Positions 31,040-39,778 of a stretch of 64,000 bases of DNA are shown piece by piece. The stretch lies in the NCBI GenBank assembly GCA_029098225.1, contig JAQXNX010000014.1, positions 62,001 to 126,000 of the forward strand, written 5' to 3'. The notes below the pieces were generated by a model, which was not told the DNA's origin, ran no database searches, and saw only the letters and a program-made list of their open reading frames with translations. The translations under genes were made by a program, and so were the position numbers. Each line of letters starts with the position of its first letter. Positions within the stretch are counted from its first letter, which is position 1. The DNA is from Spirochaetales bacterium (GTDB taxonomy: Bacteria; Spirochaetota; Spirochaetia; Treponematales; Treponemataceae).

Positions 31040-31068
31040 TTCAAAAATTCATTTTTTGCCACTATAAT
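31040..31068 (+). promoter_or_regulatory. Promoter of the class III cyclase gene
   Basis: TTCAAA (31040-31045), 17-nt spacer, TATAAT (31063-31068), about 32 nt before the GTG start. Confidence 0.6.
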
Positions 31069-31100
31069 AAAATATCATTTTTTTTTTGCGGAGTTATTTC

Positions 31101-33215
31101 GTGTCTGATCTTATTAGAACTATCAGCATTTCTTCTCTTTGTTTCCTTTCATTCTTTTGTTTTCAGGTAGGAATCTTTTTATGGTCTGGTCATCAGTTAA
31201 AGCAAAATGGTCGCCGAACTCTTATTTTTGTAGAATTATTTACAGGCTTTATGTTGCTTTTTGATGCGCTGGCTTATATTTTCCGTGGAAACGCAAGTGC
31301 GCTCGGCTGGTATATGGTACGCCTGAGTAACCTTTTTGTTTATATCTGTAATTTTTCAATTTCTTTTTTCTTTTGCTTTTATGTTTGTGAATTCATTAAG
31401 CAATCTCGTCTGAGTCTCTGGGTGATTTTCCATCCAAAGTCTTCTGTAAAAAACGGAATCCCTGTTCAGCTTTTTATAGTTTTCTTTTTGTGTCTTGCAG
31501 GTATTTGTCTTATTGTTATCAGTCAGTTTACAAATCTTTTTTATTATTTTGATGAGAATAATTTTTATCACAGAAATACTTTATTTCCTTTAGGTGTAGG
31601 CCTTGGACTTTTGCCTGGACTTATTACGCTTACCTTGCTTTTGCAAAACAGAAAGAAGATGCCTGTAAATGCCTTTGTTTCTCTCCTGTTTTATTTTGCC
31701 CTTCCTTTGATTGGAGTATTTTTGATTCTTGTTTCATACGGATTTTCTTGGATTAACATTTCTCTTGGACTCGGTGCCCTGCACCTTTTTTATTCTTCAA
31801 TTAAATTGATGGAGATTGAATTCTATTCTGGAGAACGAGCCCATACAATTATCAGCCCTGTTTATAAATCCGAAGTTACTTCGATTGAATCTCGAAAGAG
31901 AGTCAGACGAAGTCATTTCTGGCAGACACTTTCTATAAGCCTTGGTGGAGTTCTTGTGGTTCTTCTTATTGTTTCAATTAAGGGAATATCTCTTCCAGAA
32001 AAAACTTTAACAATTGAAAAACCATATACAGAAAATGATCCTTCAAAATCTGTTTGCATAACCTTTTCACGTAATGCAGATAAACACTGGGTTGATGAAG
32101 GAGATCCTGACAGAACCGGAGCTCAGTTTGATGGTGTGATTTTTAACAACATGAGCAGCACAATTATAACTGATTGGAGCTTTTTGATTTCTGCACCAGA
32201 TGGCTGTTCAATTGACCCGGGACCTTGGAACGGAACTTTTGCACTTTCTGAAGGTTCATTAAATGTAAAAAAGCCGCATGCAGAAGACGTAGAAAATATT
32301 CATGGAGAAGACTTTTATACAATAACTCCGCTAAAGACTCTTGGATTTGGTTGTATAATGTACACTCCGCATAACTATCAGCCGCTTGAAGAAAAAATTG
32401 TGTTCACATATTCAAGCATACTTAAGCCGCTTACTAATAGAATTTTTAATATATTTCTTGCCTTGATTTTTGTTGCTTTTGTTATTGCTACGACAATCAC
32501 TCTTTTTGAAGGAAAACTTATTCGAGTTGAAGAAGAAAATAAAAAACTTGAAATCACTGTAAAGGAACGTACAAAAGAACTTGAAGCAGAAAAGAACCGC
32601 TCAGAAAATCTTCTTTTGAATATTCTTCCAAAGGAAATTGCTAAGGAACTTACGGCTCATCCAGAAAGAACAATAGCTAAGGAGTACCCGAATGTTACTG
32701 TTCTTTTTACAGATATTGTTGGCTTTACAAAAATCAGTGGCGAAATGACTGCAGAAGAAGTTGTTACCATGCTCAATAAAATGTTTACCATGTTTGATGA
32801 ACGTGCCCAGCGTGAAGGTATAGAAAAAATCAAAACAATTGGTGATGCATACATGGCTGCAACTGGTCTTACAGAAGAGAGAGCTAACGAAGGTGCAGCA
32901 AAAATGATTCGTTTTGCCCGTGGTCTTTTGGATGATGTTCATGCCTTCAATGCGAATTCAAATATCAAGCTTCAGATAAGGCTTGGAATTAATTCAGGAG
33001 CACTTGTTGCCGGAGTAATTGGAAAGACAAAGTTTATTTACGATATCTGGGGCGATACTGTAAATGTTGCAAGCCGGATGGAAAGTACAGGTCTTCCTAT
33101 GAAAATTCATGTAACAGAAACTACAAAAGTTCAGACGGCAGATCTTTTTCAGTACAGCGAAAATTCAGAAATAGATGTAAAAGGCAAAGGCATGATGAAA
33201 ACTTACTTTTTGTAA
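31101..33215 (+). CDS. Membrane-bound class III adenylate/guanylate cyclase
   Basis: A 704-residue signalling enzyme. Residues ~1-245 hold seven or eight membrane helices (7TM-like sensor), then a helix at ~280 and an extracytoplasmic domain at ~300-430, then another helix at ~440-462, a short coiled coil (LIRVEEENKKLEITVKERTK) and the cyclase domain at ~530-700. Catalytic parts: VTVLFTDIVGFTKIS (metal Asp), KIKTIGDAYMAATG, and IYDIWGDTVNVASRMESTG (transition-state Asn/Arg). Start GTG at 31101 with CGGAG upstream. It likely converts an external signal to cAMP; the external domain's ligand is unknown. Confidence 0.9.
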   Translation: MSDLIRTISISSLCFLSFFCFQVGIFLWSGHQLKQNGRRTLIFVELFTGFMLLFDALAYIFRGNASALGWYMVRLSNLFVYICNFSISFFFCFYVCEFIKQSRLSLWVIFHPKSSVKNGIPVQLFIVFFLCLAGICLIVISQFTNLFYYFDENNFYHRNTLFPLGVGLGLLPGLITLTLLLQNRKKMPVNAFVSLLFYFALPLIGVFLILVSYGFSWINISLGLGALHLFYSSIKLMEIEFYSGERAHTIISPVYKSEVTSIESRKRVRRSHFWQTLSISLGGVLVVLLIVSIKGISLPEKTLTIEKPYTENDPSKSVCITFSRNADKHWVDEGDPDRTGAQFDGVIFNNMSSTIITDWSFLISAPDGCSIDPGPWNGTFALSEGSLNVKKPHAEDVENIHGEDFYTITPLKTLGFGCIMYTPHNYQPLEEKIVFTYSSILKPLTNRIFNIFLALIFVAFVIATTITLFEGKLIRVEEENKKLEITVKERTKELEAEKNRSENLLLNILPKEIAKELTAHPERTIAKEYPNVTVLFTDIVGFTKISGEMTAEEVVTMLNKMFTMFDERAQREGIEKIKTIGDAYMAATGLTEERANEGAAKMIRFARGLLDDVHAFNANSNIKLQIRLGINSGALVAGVIGKTKFIYDIWGDTVNVASRMESTGLPMKIHVTETTKVQTADLFQYSENSEIDVKGKGMMKTYFL

Positions 33216-33235
33216 AACATAATTAAGAAATAATA

Positions 33236-33289
33236 AAAAAAGAATTCAATTCAAAAAGCATTTTTGTTTAATGAATTGAATTCTTTTTT
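33236..33289. terminator. Bidirectional intrinsic terminator between the cyclase and the P-type ATPase
   Basis: Arms 33236-33253 and 33272-33289 (18 bp, A-run, GAATTCAATTCA, and the complement ending in a T-run), loop 18 nt. It stands between two convergent genes and has T-runs on both sides. Confidence 0.88.
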
Positions 33290-33305
33290 ATTTAATTATA
33301 GATTT

Positions 33306-35513
33306 TTATTTATGCTTTTTAAGCAGTCTCAGGCTGTTTAATACAGCAAGAATTGTAACTCCAACATCGCCAAAAACTGCAATCCACATATTTGAAATTC
33401 CAATTGCACTAAGAAGAAGAATCGTTCCTTTAATTCCAAGAGCTCCGTAAAGATTTTCGTATACTATACGAAGAGTGCGTCGGCTGATTTTAATTCCTTC
33501 TACAATTTTGCTAGGTTTATCTTCCATAACGATTATATCGGCTGCTTCTATTGCAGCGTCGCTTCCCATTGAGCCCATTGCAATTCCTGCATCGGCGCGG
33601 GCAAGAACTGGAGCATCGTTAATTCCGTCTCCTGCAAAAATGAGAGTGCCACGCTTTTTGCCGGGTTTTCCGTCTTTTTTCGGTTTATATAGATCAGAAA
33701 GTAATTCTTCTACTTTTGCAAGTTTATCTGCGCTCAAGAGCTGTCCATAGGCTTTTTTAAGGCCGAGCTTTGCTGCTACTGTATGTGCAGCCCGTTCGTT
33801 ATCGCCGGTGAGCATTACAACATTTTCTACGCCAATTTTATGAAGACCTTCAACTGTCAATGCTGAGTCATCTTTTATTTCATCACTGATTACAATGTGA
33901 CCGCTGTATTTTCCTTCGCTTGCAACATGAATTACGGTACCATCCTGATGTTCTGCACATTCGTTGTAAGCTATGCCAAACTGATCCATAAGTCGAGTGT
34001 TTCCTGCAAGAACCTGTTTGCCGTTTACAAGAGCTTTAATTCCTTTTCCGGCAATTTCTTCTACATTTTCCAGCTTTACCTGATCGCAGCATTTATCGTG
34101 ATGAGCAGCCTTTAGTGATGCCGAAATCGGGTGAGTTGAGAACATTTCTGTATGAGTTGCAAGTGCAAGCAATTCTGTTTCTGTAATTGAAGGATCTGTA
34201 GCGTGAATATGGGTTACAACAAAATTTCCTTTTGTAAGAGTTCCTGTTTTATCAAAAACTGCTGTTTTTGTGCGGCCAAGAGCTTCAAGATAAACACTTC
34301 CTTTAATTAAGATTCCTTTGCGTGCTGCTGCTGTTATTCCTCCACAAAATGAAAGTGGAATAGAAATTACAATTGCACATGGACAGCTTACAACAAGGAA
34401 CATGAGAGCTCTGTAAAACCATGTACTCCAGTTATCATTCCAGCTCCAGATTCCGGACTTAATTCCAATAATCAGACTTGGAATAATTGCAAGGGCAAGT
34501 GCAGAATATACAACTATTGGTGTGTAAATGCGGGCAAAGCGTGTAACAAACTGTTCCGATTTTGTCTTGTTTTCTGTTGCGTTTTCTACAAGCTCAAGAA
34601 TTCGTGAAAGTGCAGAATCTCCAGCATGTCTGGTAGTACGGATTTCCAGAACGCCCTGTTTATTAATCGAACCGGAAAGAACTTCATCTCCAACTGCAAC
34701 ACGACGCGGTATACTTTCTCCTGTAAGTGCAGAGGTGTCTACAAAGCTTTCTCCATCTACAACCACACCATCAATAGGAATGCGGTCGCCAGGCTTTACA
34801 ATAATTACAGAGTCTGTCTCTACATCTTCCGGATCGACTTCACGGGTTTCTGCTCCAATTTTTATTGTAGCGTGATCTGGTCGTAATTTAGCAATTTCTT
34901 CAATAGAATCTCTTGATTTATCTACGGCGTAGTCTTCAAATTTTTCGCCAACCTGATACAGAACCATAATTGCAACGGCTTCTTCATATTCTCCAAGAAG
35001 AATTGCACCAATCGCTGCAACAGACATTAAGAAGGATTCATCCATCAGTTCGCCATGAATTAAATTGGAAACAGCACCAATTACAATATCTTTTCCTGTA
35101 ATAATAAAGGCAATAAAATACAATACCATAAAAACGGCACGGTGAATTAATTCTATTTTATTAACATTAGTTATCCAGGCTTCTACAGGTAGATGTTCAA
35201 TAACTAAGCCAAGTACAAAAAGTACGGCTGCAAAAATAAGTTGCTTTACAGTAAGTTCTTTTTCTTCTTCGCCATGAGAATGATCATGGTGATGGCCATG
35301 GTCATGTCCGCAGCCACAGCTGCATCCTCCATGCGAATGCTCGTGATGATGTTCATGCTCGTGGTGACAGCAGCAGTCTTCATGTTCGTGCTCGCCGTCG
35401 TGATGATGATGCTCATGCTCTTCATGATGATGTTCATGTTCGTGAAGATGCTCATGTTCTTCGTGATGATGGGCTTCATGCTCATGTTTTATTTCTTCTA
35501 TTTCTTTACTCAT
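33306..35513 (-). CDS. Heavy-metal P-type ATPase (Zn/Cd/Pb exporter type) with His-rich N-terminus
   Basis: A 735-residue P1B-ATPase. Residues ~10-80 are extremely His- and Glu-rich (with CCC and CSCGCG) in place of the usual HMA domain and probably bind metal. Then membrane helices, TGES at 264-267, the metal-site CPC at 377-379, phosphorylated D421 in DKTGTLT, THPIS, and GDGINDAPVLARADAGIAMG. CPC plus the ArsR-type regulator upstream supports Zn2+/Cd2+/Pb2+ export. Start with GAGGAGG close upstream. It is the second gene of an operon with the regulator, separated by three hairpins. Confidence 0.92.
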   Translation of the reverse strand: MSKEIEEIKHEHEAHHHEEHEHLHEHEHHHEEHEHHHHDGEHEHEDCCCHHEHEHHHEHSHGGCSCGCGHDHGHHHDHSHGEEEKELTVKQLIFAAVLFVLGLVIEHLPVEAWITNVNKIELIHRAVFMVLYFIAFIITGKDIVIGAVSNLIHGELMDESFLMSVAAIGAILLGEYEEAVAIMVLYQVGEKFEDYAVDKSRDSIEEIAKLRPDHATIKIGAETREVDPEDVETDSVIIVKPGDRIPIDGVVVDGESFVDTSALTGESIPRRVAVGDEVLSGSINKQGVLEIRTTRHAGDSALSRILELVENATENKTKSEQFVTRFARIYTPIVVYSALALAIIPSLIIGIKSGIWSWNDNWSTWFYRALMFLVVSCPCAIVISIPLSFCGGITAAARKGILIKGSVYLEALGRTKTAVFDKTGTLTKGNFVVTHIHATDPSITETELLALATHTEMFSTHPISASLKAAHHDKCCDQVKLENVEEIAGKGIKALVNGKQVLAGNTRLMDQFGIAYNECAEHQDGTVIHVASEGKYSGHIVISDEIKDDSALTVEGLHKIGVENVVMLTGDNERAAHTVAAKLGLKKAYGQLLSADKLAKVEELLSDLYKPKKDGKPGKKRGTLIFAGDGINDAPVLARADAGIAMGSMGSDAAIEAADIIVMEDKPSKIVEGIKISRRTLRIVYENLYGALGIKGTILLLSAIGISNMWIAVFGDVGVTILAVLNSLRLLKKHK

Positions 35514-35535
35514 AATTACCTCCTCGCGTTAGCAG

Positions 35536-35616
35536 CGCTGCACGGATGCAGCGGATAAGCAGCTTTTGCCAACGGCAAAACTGCAGTTGAAAAAAATACA
35601 CGGATGTATTTTTTTC
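35536..35616 (-). promoter_or_regulatory. Three consecutive hairpins between regulator and ATPase genes
   Basis: On the minus strand: (1) 12-bp arms at 35589-35600 and 35605-35616 around TCCG, beginning in the regulator's stop codon and ending in seven T, like an intrinsic terminator or attenuator; (2) 35559-35584, arms around GTT with one bulge; (3) arms 35536-35542 / 35547-35553 around TCCG. TCCG fits the stable UNCG tetraloop pattern. They may set the ratio of regulator to pump. Confidence 0.6.
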
Positions 35617-35977
35617 ATATCAATTCCGAAATGTGTTCAATTCCACATTCAAGAATACTCTTTACGTGTTCATCAGAAAGACTGTAATAAACAATTTTTC
35701 CATCGCGTTTTGTTTTTACCAGATTTGAGTCGCGCAGAATTTTAAGCTGATGAGAAACTGCCGAAACAGACATTCCAAGTAAAGCCGAAATATCGCATAC
35801 GCAGAGTTCGCTTTTATCCAAAGCATAGAGAATTTTTACTCTGGTCGTATCGCCAAATATTTTATAAAAATCTGCAAGGTCAAAAATCATTTCATCTTCA
35901 GGAAATGTTTTTTTTACTTTAGTAACAATTTCCTCGTGAATAATTTCATTATCACAAAGTTCATCTTTTTTTTGCAT
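35615..35977 (-). CDS. ArsR/SmtB-family metal-responsive repressor
   Basis: A 120-residue winged-helix repressor: FADFYKIFGDTTR-type start (LADFYKIFGDTTRVKILYAL), SELCVCDISALLGMSVSAVS (alpha3 metal site ELCVCD and recognition helix), HQLKILRDSNLVKTKRDGKI and a C-terminal helix SDEHVKSILECGIEHI with D/H ligands (alpha5-type site). This is the CadC/ZntR-like type that releases DNA on Zn, Cd or Pb binding. I use the ATG at 35977 because GAGG lies 5 nt before it. The operator-like site is at 36021-36042. Confidence 0.88.
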   Translation of the reverse strand: MQKKDELCDNEIIHEEIVTKVKKTFPEDEMIFDLADFYKIFGDTTRVKILYALDKSELCVCDISALLGMSVSAVSHQLKILRDSNLVKTKRDGKIVYYSLSDEHVKSILECGIEHISELI

Positions 35978-36020
35978 AAAGACCTCATTTTGTTTTATAA
36001 ATACATTCATTTGAAGAAAC

Positions 36021-36042
36021 ATTCAATTGAATACATATTCAA
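36021..36042. promoter_or_regulatory. Operator-like site of the ArsR/SmtB repressor
   Basis: ATTCAATTGAAT (36021-36032, perfect palindrome) overlaps TTGAATACATATTCAA (36027-36042, one mismatch). TTGAA/TTCAA half-sites are typical of the SmtB/CadC/CzrA family. It lies 44-65 nt before the repressor start. Confidence 0.65.
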
Positions 36043-36090
36043 ATAATAACGTCATTTGAACAATTGTGCAAGTGTTTTATATTAAATAAA

Positions 36091-36228
36091 AGTGTTAGCG
36101 CTGTGCAGAGTACACAACCATAGGTTGTGTAGCCACCGCAAGCGAACGAAGGAACTGAGTGAGTGCGGAGGCTGGAGCGAAGCGGAACTCGGAACATAGC
36201 GGCCCGAACGAAGTGAGGGAAACACCCA
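36091..36228 (+). repeat. Dispersed GC-rich intergenic repeat, copy R3
   Basis: Shares GTTAGCG, ACTGAGTGAG, GGCTGGAGCGAAGCGGAA and CCCGAACGAAG words with R1, R2 and R4 and has its own hairpin CACAACC-ATA-GGTTGTG. It sits between the repressor operator and the promoter of the next gene. Confidence 0.65.
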
Positions 36229-36230
36229 TC

Positions 36231-36259
36231 TTCACATTATCGTTTTGCTCGGATATAAT
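36231..36259 (+). promoter_or_regulatory. Promoter of the membrane hydrolase-like / Nif3 / lspA / mtnN / luxS gene run
   Basis: TTCACA (36231-36236), 17-nt spacer, TATAAT (36254-36259), then 6 nt to the ATG at 36266. No Shine-Dalgarno sequence, so a leaderless mRNA is predicted. Confidence 0.7.
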
Positions 36260-36265
36260 CTTATT

Positions 36266-37333
36266 ATGAAATTTCATGGTGAACTTCTAATTTTTGTTAT
36301 GCTTCTTGTAACAAATCTTAGAGTTTTTTTTGTGCGTCAGGTTAGACGGGATCCTCTTGTAGTTTTAGCTCCGTTTACGTTTATTCTTTCAATTCTTCAA
36401 ATTCTTGCGTGGGGAATTGATATTTTTTCTGCTTTTGCATTTTTTCTGGCTCTTCTGGTTTTGCTTTCAAACTTTCATGCCATTTTCAGATATATGGAAA
36501 GTTTATATATTGACCATTACAGCGCTCTTATGAAAGTCTGGGCGGTGTGCACGGTTTCTTTGTCTGTTCTTTCTATTGTTGTTCTGATAATTTTTGCTCC
36601 GGATGAAGCTAAGAGTAATAAAATTGGTGTTCAGGAAAATATTTACCGAATGGAAGGTTCTTTTCGCTCGGGTTTTAAAGAGGCCGGAAGTTTTAAACTT
36701 GCTGATGCTTACATTTATGAGTTTTCTATTCTTCCTTCTATTAAAGAAAATACTCAGACAGAAAATTCTGAAAATAATGCTTCATCAATTATTCTCTTTT
36801 TCCCGGATAAACGCGGCGATACTGTAAATTACAAACCATATCTTCAGCAGCTTGCATTAAAAGGATGTCTTGTTTACTCTGCAGATTTTTATTCTAATGA
36901 TTGCAAATGGCTTCATTCATTTGGCGATAATAAAATCTTCAGACGGACAATTATGCTTATTCAGAGTTTTGTTCGTCCGGCCTTTTTTGATTCGCAGAGA
37001 GAATATTATTCCTACAATATCAAGCTCGAAGCAGAAGAAATGTTAAAATATCTTGAATCAAAATTTGCGGATGAAAATCTTTCGTGTACAATGATTTGTG
37101 ATTCTATGGGACATTCTGCTTTAATTGAATTACAAAAGCAGTATCCGGATCTTGTTAAAAATGTAATTTTTCTTGATGAAATTCCTGAATATAAAACTGC
37201 AGGTTATGGAATGCTTGAACAGACTAATCCTTTACTTTTGACTTCTCTTGGAATTCAGAAGGATTCTTCAAAAAATCTTTCCAATATCCTTGCAGAGAAA
37301 ACAATGGAGATTATAAATAATGAATCTTTATGA
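36266..37333 (+). CDS. Membrane protein with C-terminal alpha/beta-hydrolase-like domain
   Basis: A 355-residue protein. Residues ~1-105 hold three or four membrane helices; the rest is a soluble domain with SIILFFPDKRGDTVNYKPYL, KGCLVYSADFYSND and MICDSMGHSALIEL, which look like an alpha/beta-hydrolase with a nucleophile elbow (DSMG, in place of GxSxG). The classical acid and histidine are not obvious, so it may be inactive. I use the ATG at 36266; the longer TTG frame lacks support. It overlaps the Nif3-like gene by 14 nt. No close family recognised. Confidence 0.6.
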   Translation: MKFHGELLIFVMLLVTNLRVFFVRQVRRDPLVVLAPFTFILSILQILAWGIDIFSAFAFFLALLVLLSNFHAIFRYMESLYIDHYSALMKVWAVCTVSLSVLSIVVLIIFAPDEAKSNKIGVQENIYRMEGSFRSGFKEAGSFKLADAYIYEFSILPSIKENTQTENSENNASSIILFFPDKRGDTVNYKPYLQQLALKGCLVYSADFYSNDCKWLHSFGDNKIFRRTIMLIQSFVRPAFFDSQREYYSYNIKLEAEEMLKYLESKFADENLSCTMICDSMGHSALIELQKQYPDLVKNVIFLDEIPEYKTAGYGMLEQTNPLLLTSLGIQKDSSKNLSNILAEKTMEIINNESL

Positions 37334-38087
37334 TTTAGATAATTTTTTTAATAACTTTTTAAATAAAGAAAATTTTTTATCAGATCCTTCGCGTAATGGA
37401 ATTCAAATTCAGAATTCTGCACCGGATGAAAAACAGATTAAAAAAATTGCATTTGCTGTTGATGCAAGTGAACAGACAGCAGGTATGGCTGCCGCAGAAA
37501 ATGCAGATGTACTTGTTGTACATCATGGCTTATTCTGGGGAGACTGTAAAACAATAACAGGTTCAATGTATAAACGCATTTCTACTTTTTTAAAATCTGA
37601 TTTAGCTTTAATTGCTTATCATATTCCATTAGATGCAAATAATCCTTATGGAAATAATTTTGGAATTGCAAATAAGCTTCAAATGAAAAAACTTGAACCT
37701 TTTGGTTTATGGCATGGAATGAGCATTGGTGTAAAAGGTGAATTTTCAAAAGCCTGTTCAATACAGGAAGTTGCTGAGCAGCTTAAAAAGGTTACTGGCG
37801 CTGAATGTAAAGTTTTTGATTTTGGAAAAAAAGAAATTCGTACTGCCGGAATTATTTCGGGCGGGGCTAGTGAAGATGTTACACAGGCTGTAGAACAGAA
37901 TCTTGATTTGTATATAACCGGCGAATTTATGCACGAAGATTTTCATTATGCAAAAGAGATGAAAATGAATGTAATAAGCGGCGGTCACTATGGAACTGAG
38001 ACAATTGGTGTTTCCTTGTTGAAAGAAAAGGTTGAAGAGGAACTCGGTTTAGAGACTGTTTTTATTGATTTTGCTACAGGTCTTTAA
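37320..38087 (+). CDS. Nif3-like dinuclear metal centre protein
   Basis: A 255-residue GTP cyclohydrolase I type 2/Nif3 family protein. Motifs: FLSDPSRNGIQIQN at the start, IAFAVDASEQTAGMA, the metal-binding VVHHGLFWG and AYHIPLDANNPYGNN, and near the end ITGEFMHEDFHYAKEMKMNV with ISGGHYGTETIGV. All metal ligands (H, H, D, E, H) appear to be present. The family forms hexamers; the cell role is not settled. The gene overlaps the previous one by 14 nt and lspA follows after 30 nt. Confidence 0.9.
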   Translation: MNLYDLDNFFNNFLNKENFLSDPSRNGIQIQNSAPDEKQIKKIAFAVDASEQTAGMAAAENADVLVVHHGLFWGDCKTITGSMYKRISTFLKSDLALIAYHIPLDANNPYGNNFGIANKLQMKKLEPFGLWHGMSIGVKGEFSKACSIQEVAEQLKKVTGAECKVFDFGKKEIRTAGIISGGASEDVTQAVEQNLDLYITGEFMHEDFHYAKEMKMNVISGGHYGTETIGVSLLKEKVEEELGLETVFIDFATGL

Positions 38088-38117
38088 AAAAAACATTTTA
38101 GGCGGTATATTAAAAAT

Positions 38118-38660
38118 ATGGAAAAAAATATTAAATCTAAGCTTATCCCAATTTCTCTTGCTGTGCTTGTAATTATAGTAGATCAGATTACAAAACTTCT
38201 TATAGTAAAAAATATTCCTTATGGTTCAATTGGGTTTCAGTGGTTCGGTGATTTTTTAAGAATCGTTCATATTTCAAATACCGGGGTTGCATTCAGTGTT
38301 GGTGCAGACTGGTCTACAATTTCCAGGGCAATTTTATTTTGTATTGTTCCTCTTATTGTAATTATAATTGTAGTAATCATTTATTTTAAAAATAAAGAAT
38401 TTACAACATTGCAGAATTGGGCAATTATGGGAATTGCCGGTGGTGGGCTTGCAAATTTAATTGACCGCTTTTTTAGAAAAGAAGGTGTTGTAGATTTTAT
38501 TGATGTAAAATTTTATGGCATTTTTGGGTATCAGCGCTGGCCAACTTTTAATATTGCAGATTCAGCAGTTGTTGTCTGTGGAATTCTGCTGATAATTTCA
38601 TTTATTGTAATTTTTGTAAAAGATTATAAAGCTAAAAAAACAGAAAAAAAGGATGTGTAA
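38118..38660 (+). CDS. lspA: Lipoprotein signal peptidase (signal peptidase II)
   Basis: A 180-residue inner-membrane aspartyl protease that cuts prolipoprotein signal peptides after diacylglyceryl modification. Four hydrophobic segments (about 9-27, 70-92, 98-115 and 147-168) and both catalytic Asp motifs: GVVDFID and FNIADSAV; NTGVAFS is the conserved loop. Length is normal. TATATT lies 6 nt before the ATG and no strong ribosome binding site is seen. It is part of a same-strand run with Nif3-like, mtnN and luxS. Confidence 0.93.
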   Translation: MEKNIKSKLIPISLAVLVIIVDQITKLLIVKNIPYGSIGFQWFGDFLRIVHISNTGVAFSVGADWSTISRAILFCIVPLIVIIIVVIIYFKNKEFTTLQNWAIMGIAGGGLANLIDRFFRKEGVVDFIDVKFYGIFGYQRWPTFNIADSAVVVCGILLIISFIVIFVKDYKAKKTEKKDV

Positions 38661-38665
38661 TTTTT

Positions 38666-39058
38666 ATGGAAGAATTAGACGAAGAAGAGAAAAAAAGACG
38701 AAAGGAACAGATCGAATATAGAAATAAAAAAAGAAATTCAAATCTTTTTACATTTCTTGCAACAATTTTCGAAATTATAGAAACAGCTGTTGTTGTTTTC
38801 TTATTTATTATTCTGTCTATTATAATAATTGACAAAATTGATGTTGCAGAAAATGTAAAGTCTATACTTGCCAATGTATTATTTATTGCAAGTTTCTTTG
38901 GCGGATTATTTCTTGGATTTTTTATTTTCAAAAAGGTTGTGCGTTTTGTTATCTGTAAATTCAATCTTGAAGATAAACTTTTGGATAGTATAACTGTTCA
39001 TTATTTAAAATCAAAAGAAGATTTAAAAGAAGAACAGAAACAGAAATATACACGGTAG
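38666..39058 (+). CDS. Small membrane protein of unknown function
   Basis: A 130-residue protein with a charged N-terminus (MEELDEEEKKRRKEQIEYRN), two membrane helices (about 30-55 and 68-92) and a charged C-terminal tail. It starts 5 nt after lspA ends and stops 5 nt before mtnN, so it is certainly in that operon. I do not recognise a family. Confidence 0.7.
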   Translation: MEELDEEEKKRRKEQIEYRNKKRNSNLFTFLATIFEIIETAVVVFLFIILSIIIIDKIDVAENVKSILANVLFIASFFGGLFLGFFIFKKVVRFVICKFNLEDKLLDSITVHYLKSKEDLKEEQKQKYTR

Positions 39059-39063
39059 GATTT

Positions 39064-39759
39064 ATGATTGGTATAATTGGAGCAATGGACAGCGAGGTTA
39101 AACATCTTACAGGCTGTCTGGAAAATTCAAAAACTTCGGTTTTTAGCGGAATGACTTTTTATGAAGGCAAATTGAATGACAAAGAGGTTGTCGTAGTAAA
39201 AAGTGGAATTGGAAAAGTAAATGCTGCTTTATGTGCCCAGATATTGATTTTGAATTTTAAGGTAGACAAAATTATTAATACCGGCATTGCTGGAGCAACA
39301 GGAAAAGGCCTGCGAGTATTTGATTTTGTAGTTTCTACAAAGGCTGTTTATCATGATTTTGATACTACAGCTTTTGGATATAAAATTGGCCAGGTTCCCG
39401 GACTTCCAGAAGCTTTTGATGCAGATCCTGAACTTGTAAAAAAAACTATTGAAATTTTCAATACAACAGCTTTTGCAAAAGAGCATTCAATTCAGTCCGG
39501 TTTAATTGCTAGTGGAGATCAGTTTATTTCTGGTGGTGAGAAAAAAGATTTTATAAAAAAGACCTTTAATCCTGCCTGTGTAGAAATGGAAGGTTCTGCA
39601 ATTGCTCATACCTGCTATATAAATAAAGTTCCGTTTGTAATTATCCGTTGTATGTCTGACATGGCTGATGATGATGTTGAGCAGACATATTCATTTAATG
39701 AAGAAACTTGTGCAAAAGCTTCTTCTGAATTTATTGAAGCTTTTGTAAAACTAATATAA
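39064..39759 (+). CDS. mtnN: 5'-methylthioadenosine/S-adenosylhomocysteine nucleosidase
   Basis: A 231-residue enzyme that splits S-adenosylhomocysteine to S-ribosylhomocysteine and adenine, and methylthioadenosine likewise. Motifs: IGIIGAMDSEVKHL at the start, IINTGIAGATGKGLRVFDFV, and the active-site parts CVEMEGSAIAHTC and CMSDMAD (catalytic Asp). Length normal. LuxS, which uses its product, follows after 19 nt, so the two complete the activated methyl cycle and make the autoinducer-2 precursor. Confidence 0.93.
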   Translation: MIGIIGAMDSEVKHLTGCLENSKTSVFSGMTFYEGKLNDKEVVVVKSGIGKVNAALCAQILILNFKVDKIINTGIAGATGKGLRVFDFVVSTKAVYHDFDTTAFGYKIGQVPGLPEAFDADPELVKKTIEIFNTTAFAKEHSIQSGLIASGDQFISGGEKKDFIKKTFNPACVEMEGSAIAHTCYINKVPFVIIRCMSDMADDDVEQTYSFNEETCAKASSEFIEAFVKLI

Positions 39760-39778
39760 TTTCCTGGAGGAATTAAAT

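Noticed and set aside
35241-35558. Plus-strand Met-rich frame of 105 codons
   Set aside because: It is the antisense reading of the His codons (CAT/CAC) of the ATPase N-terminus.
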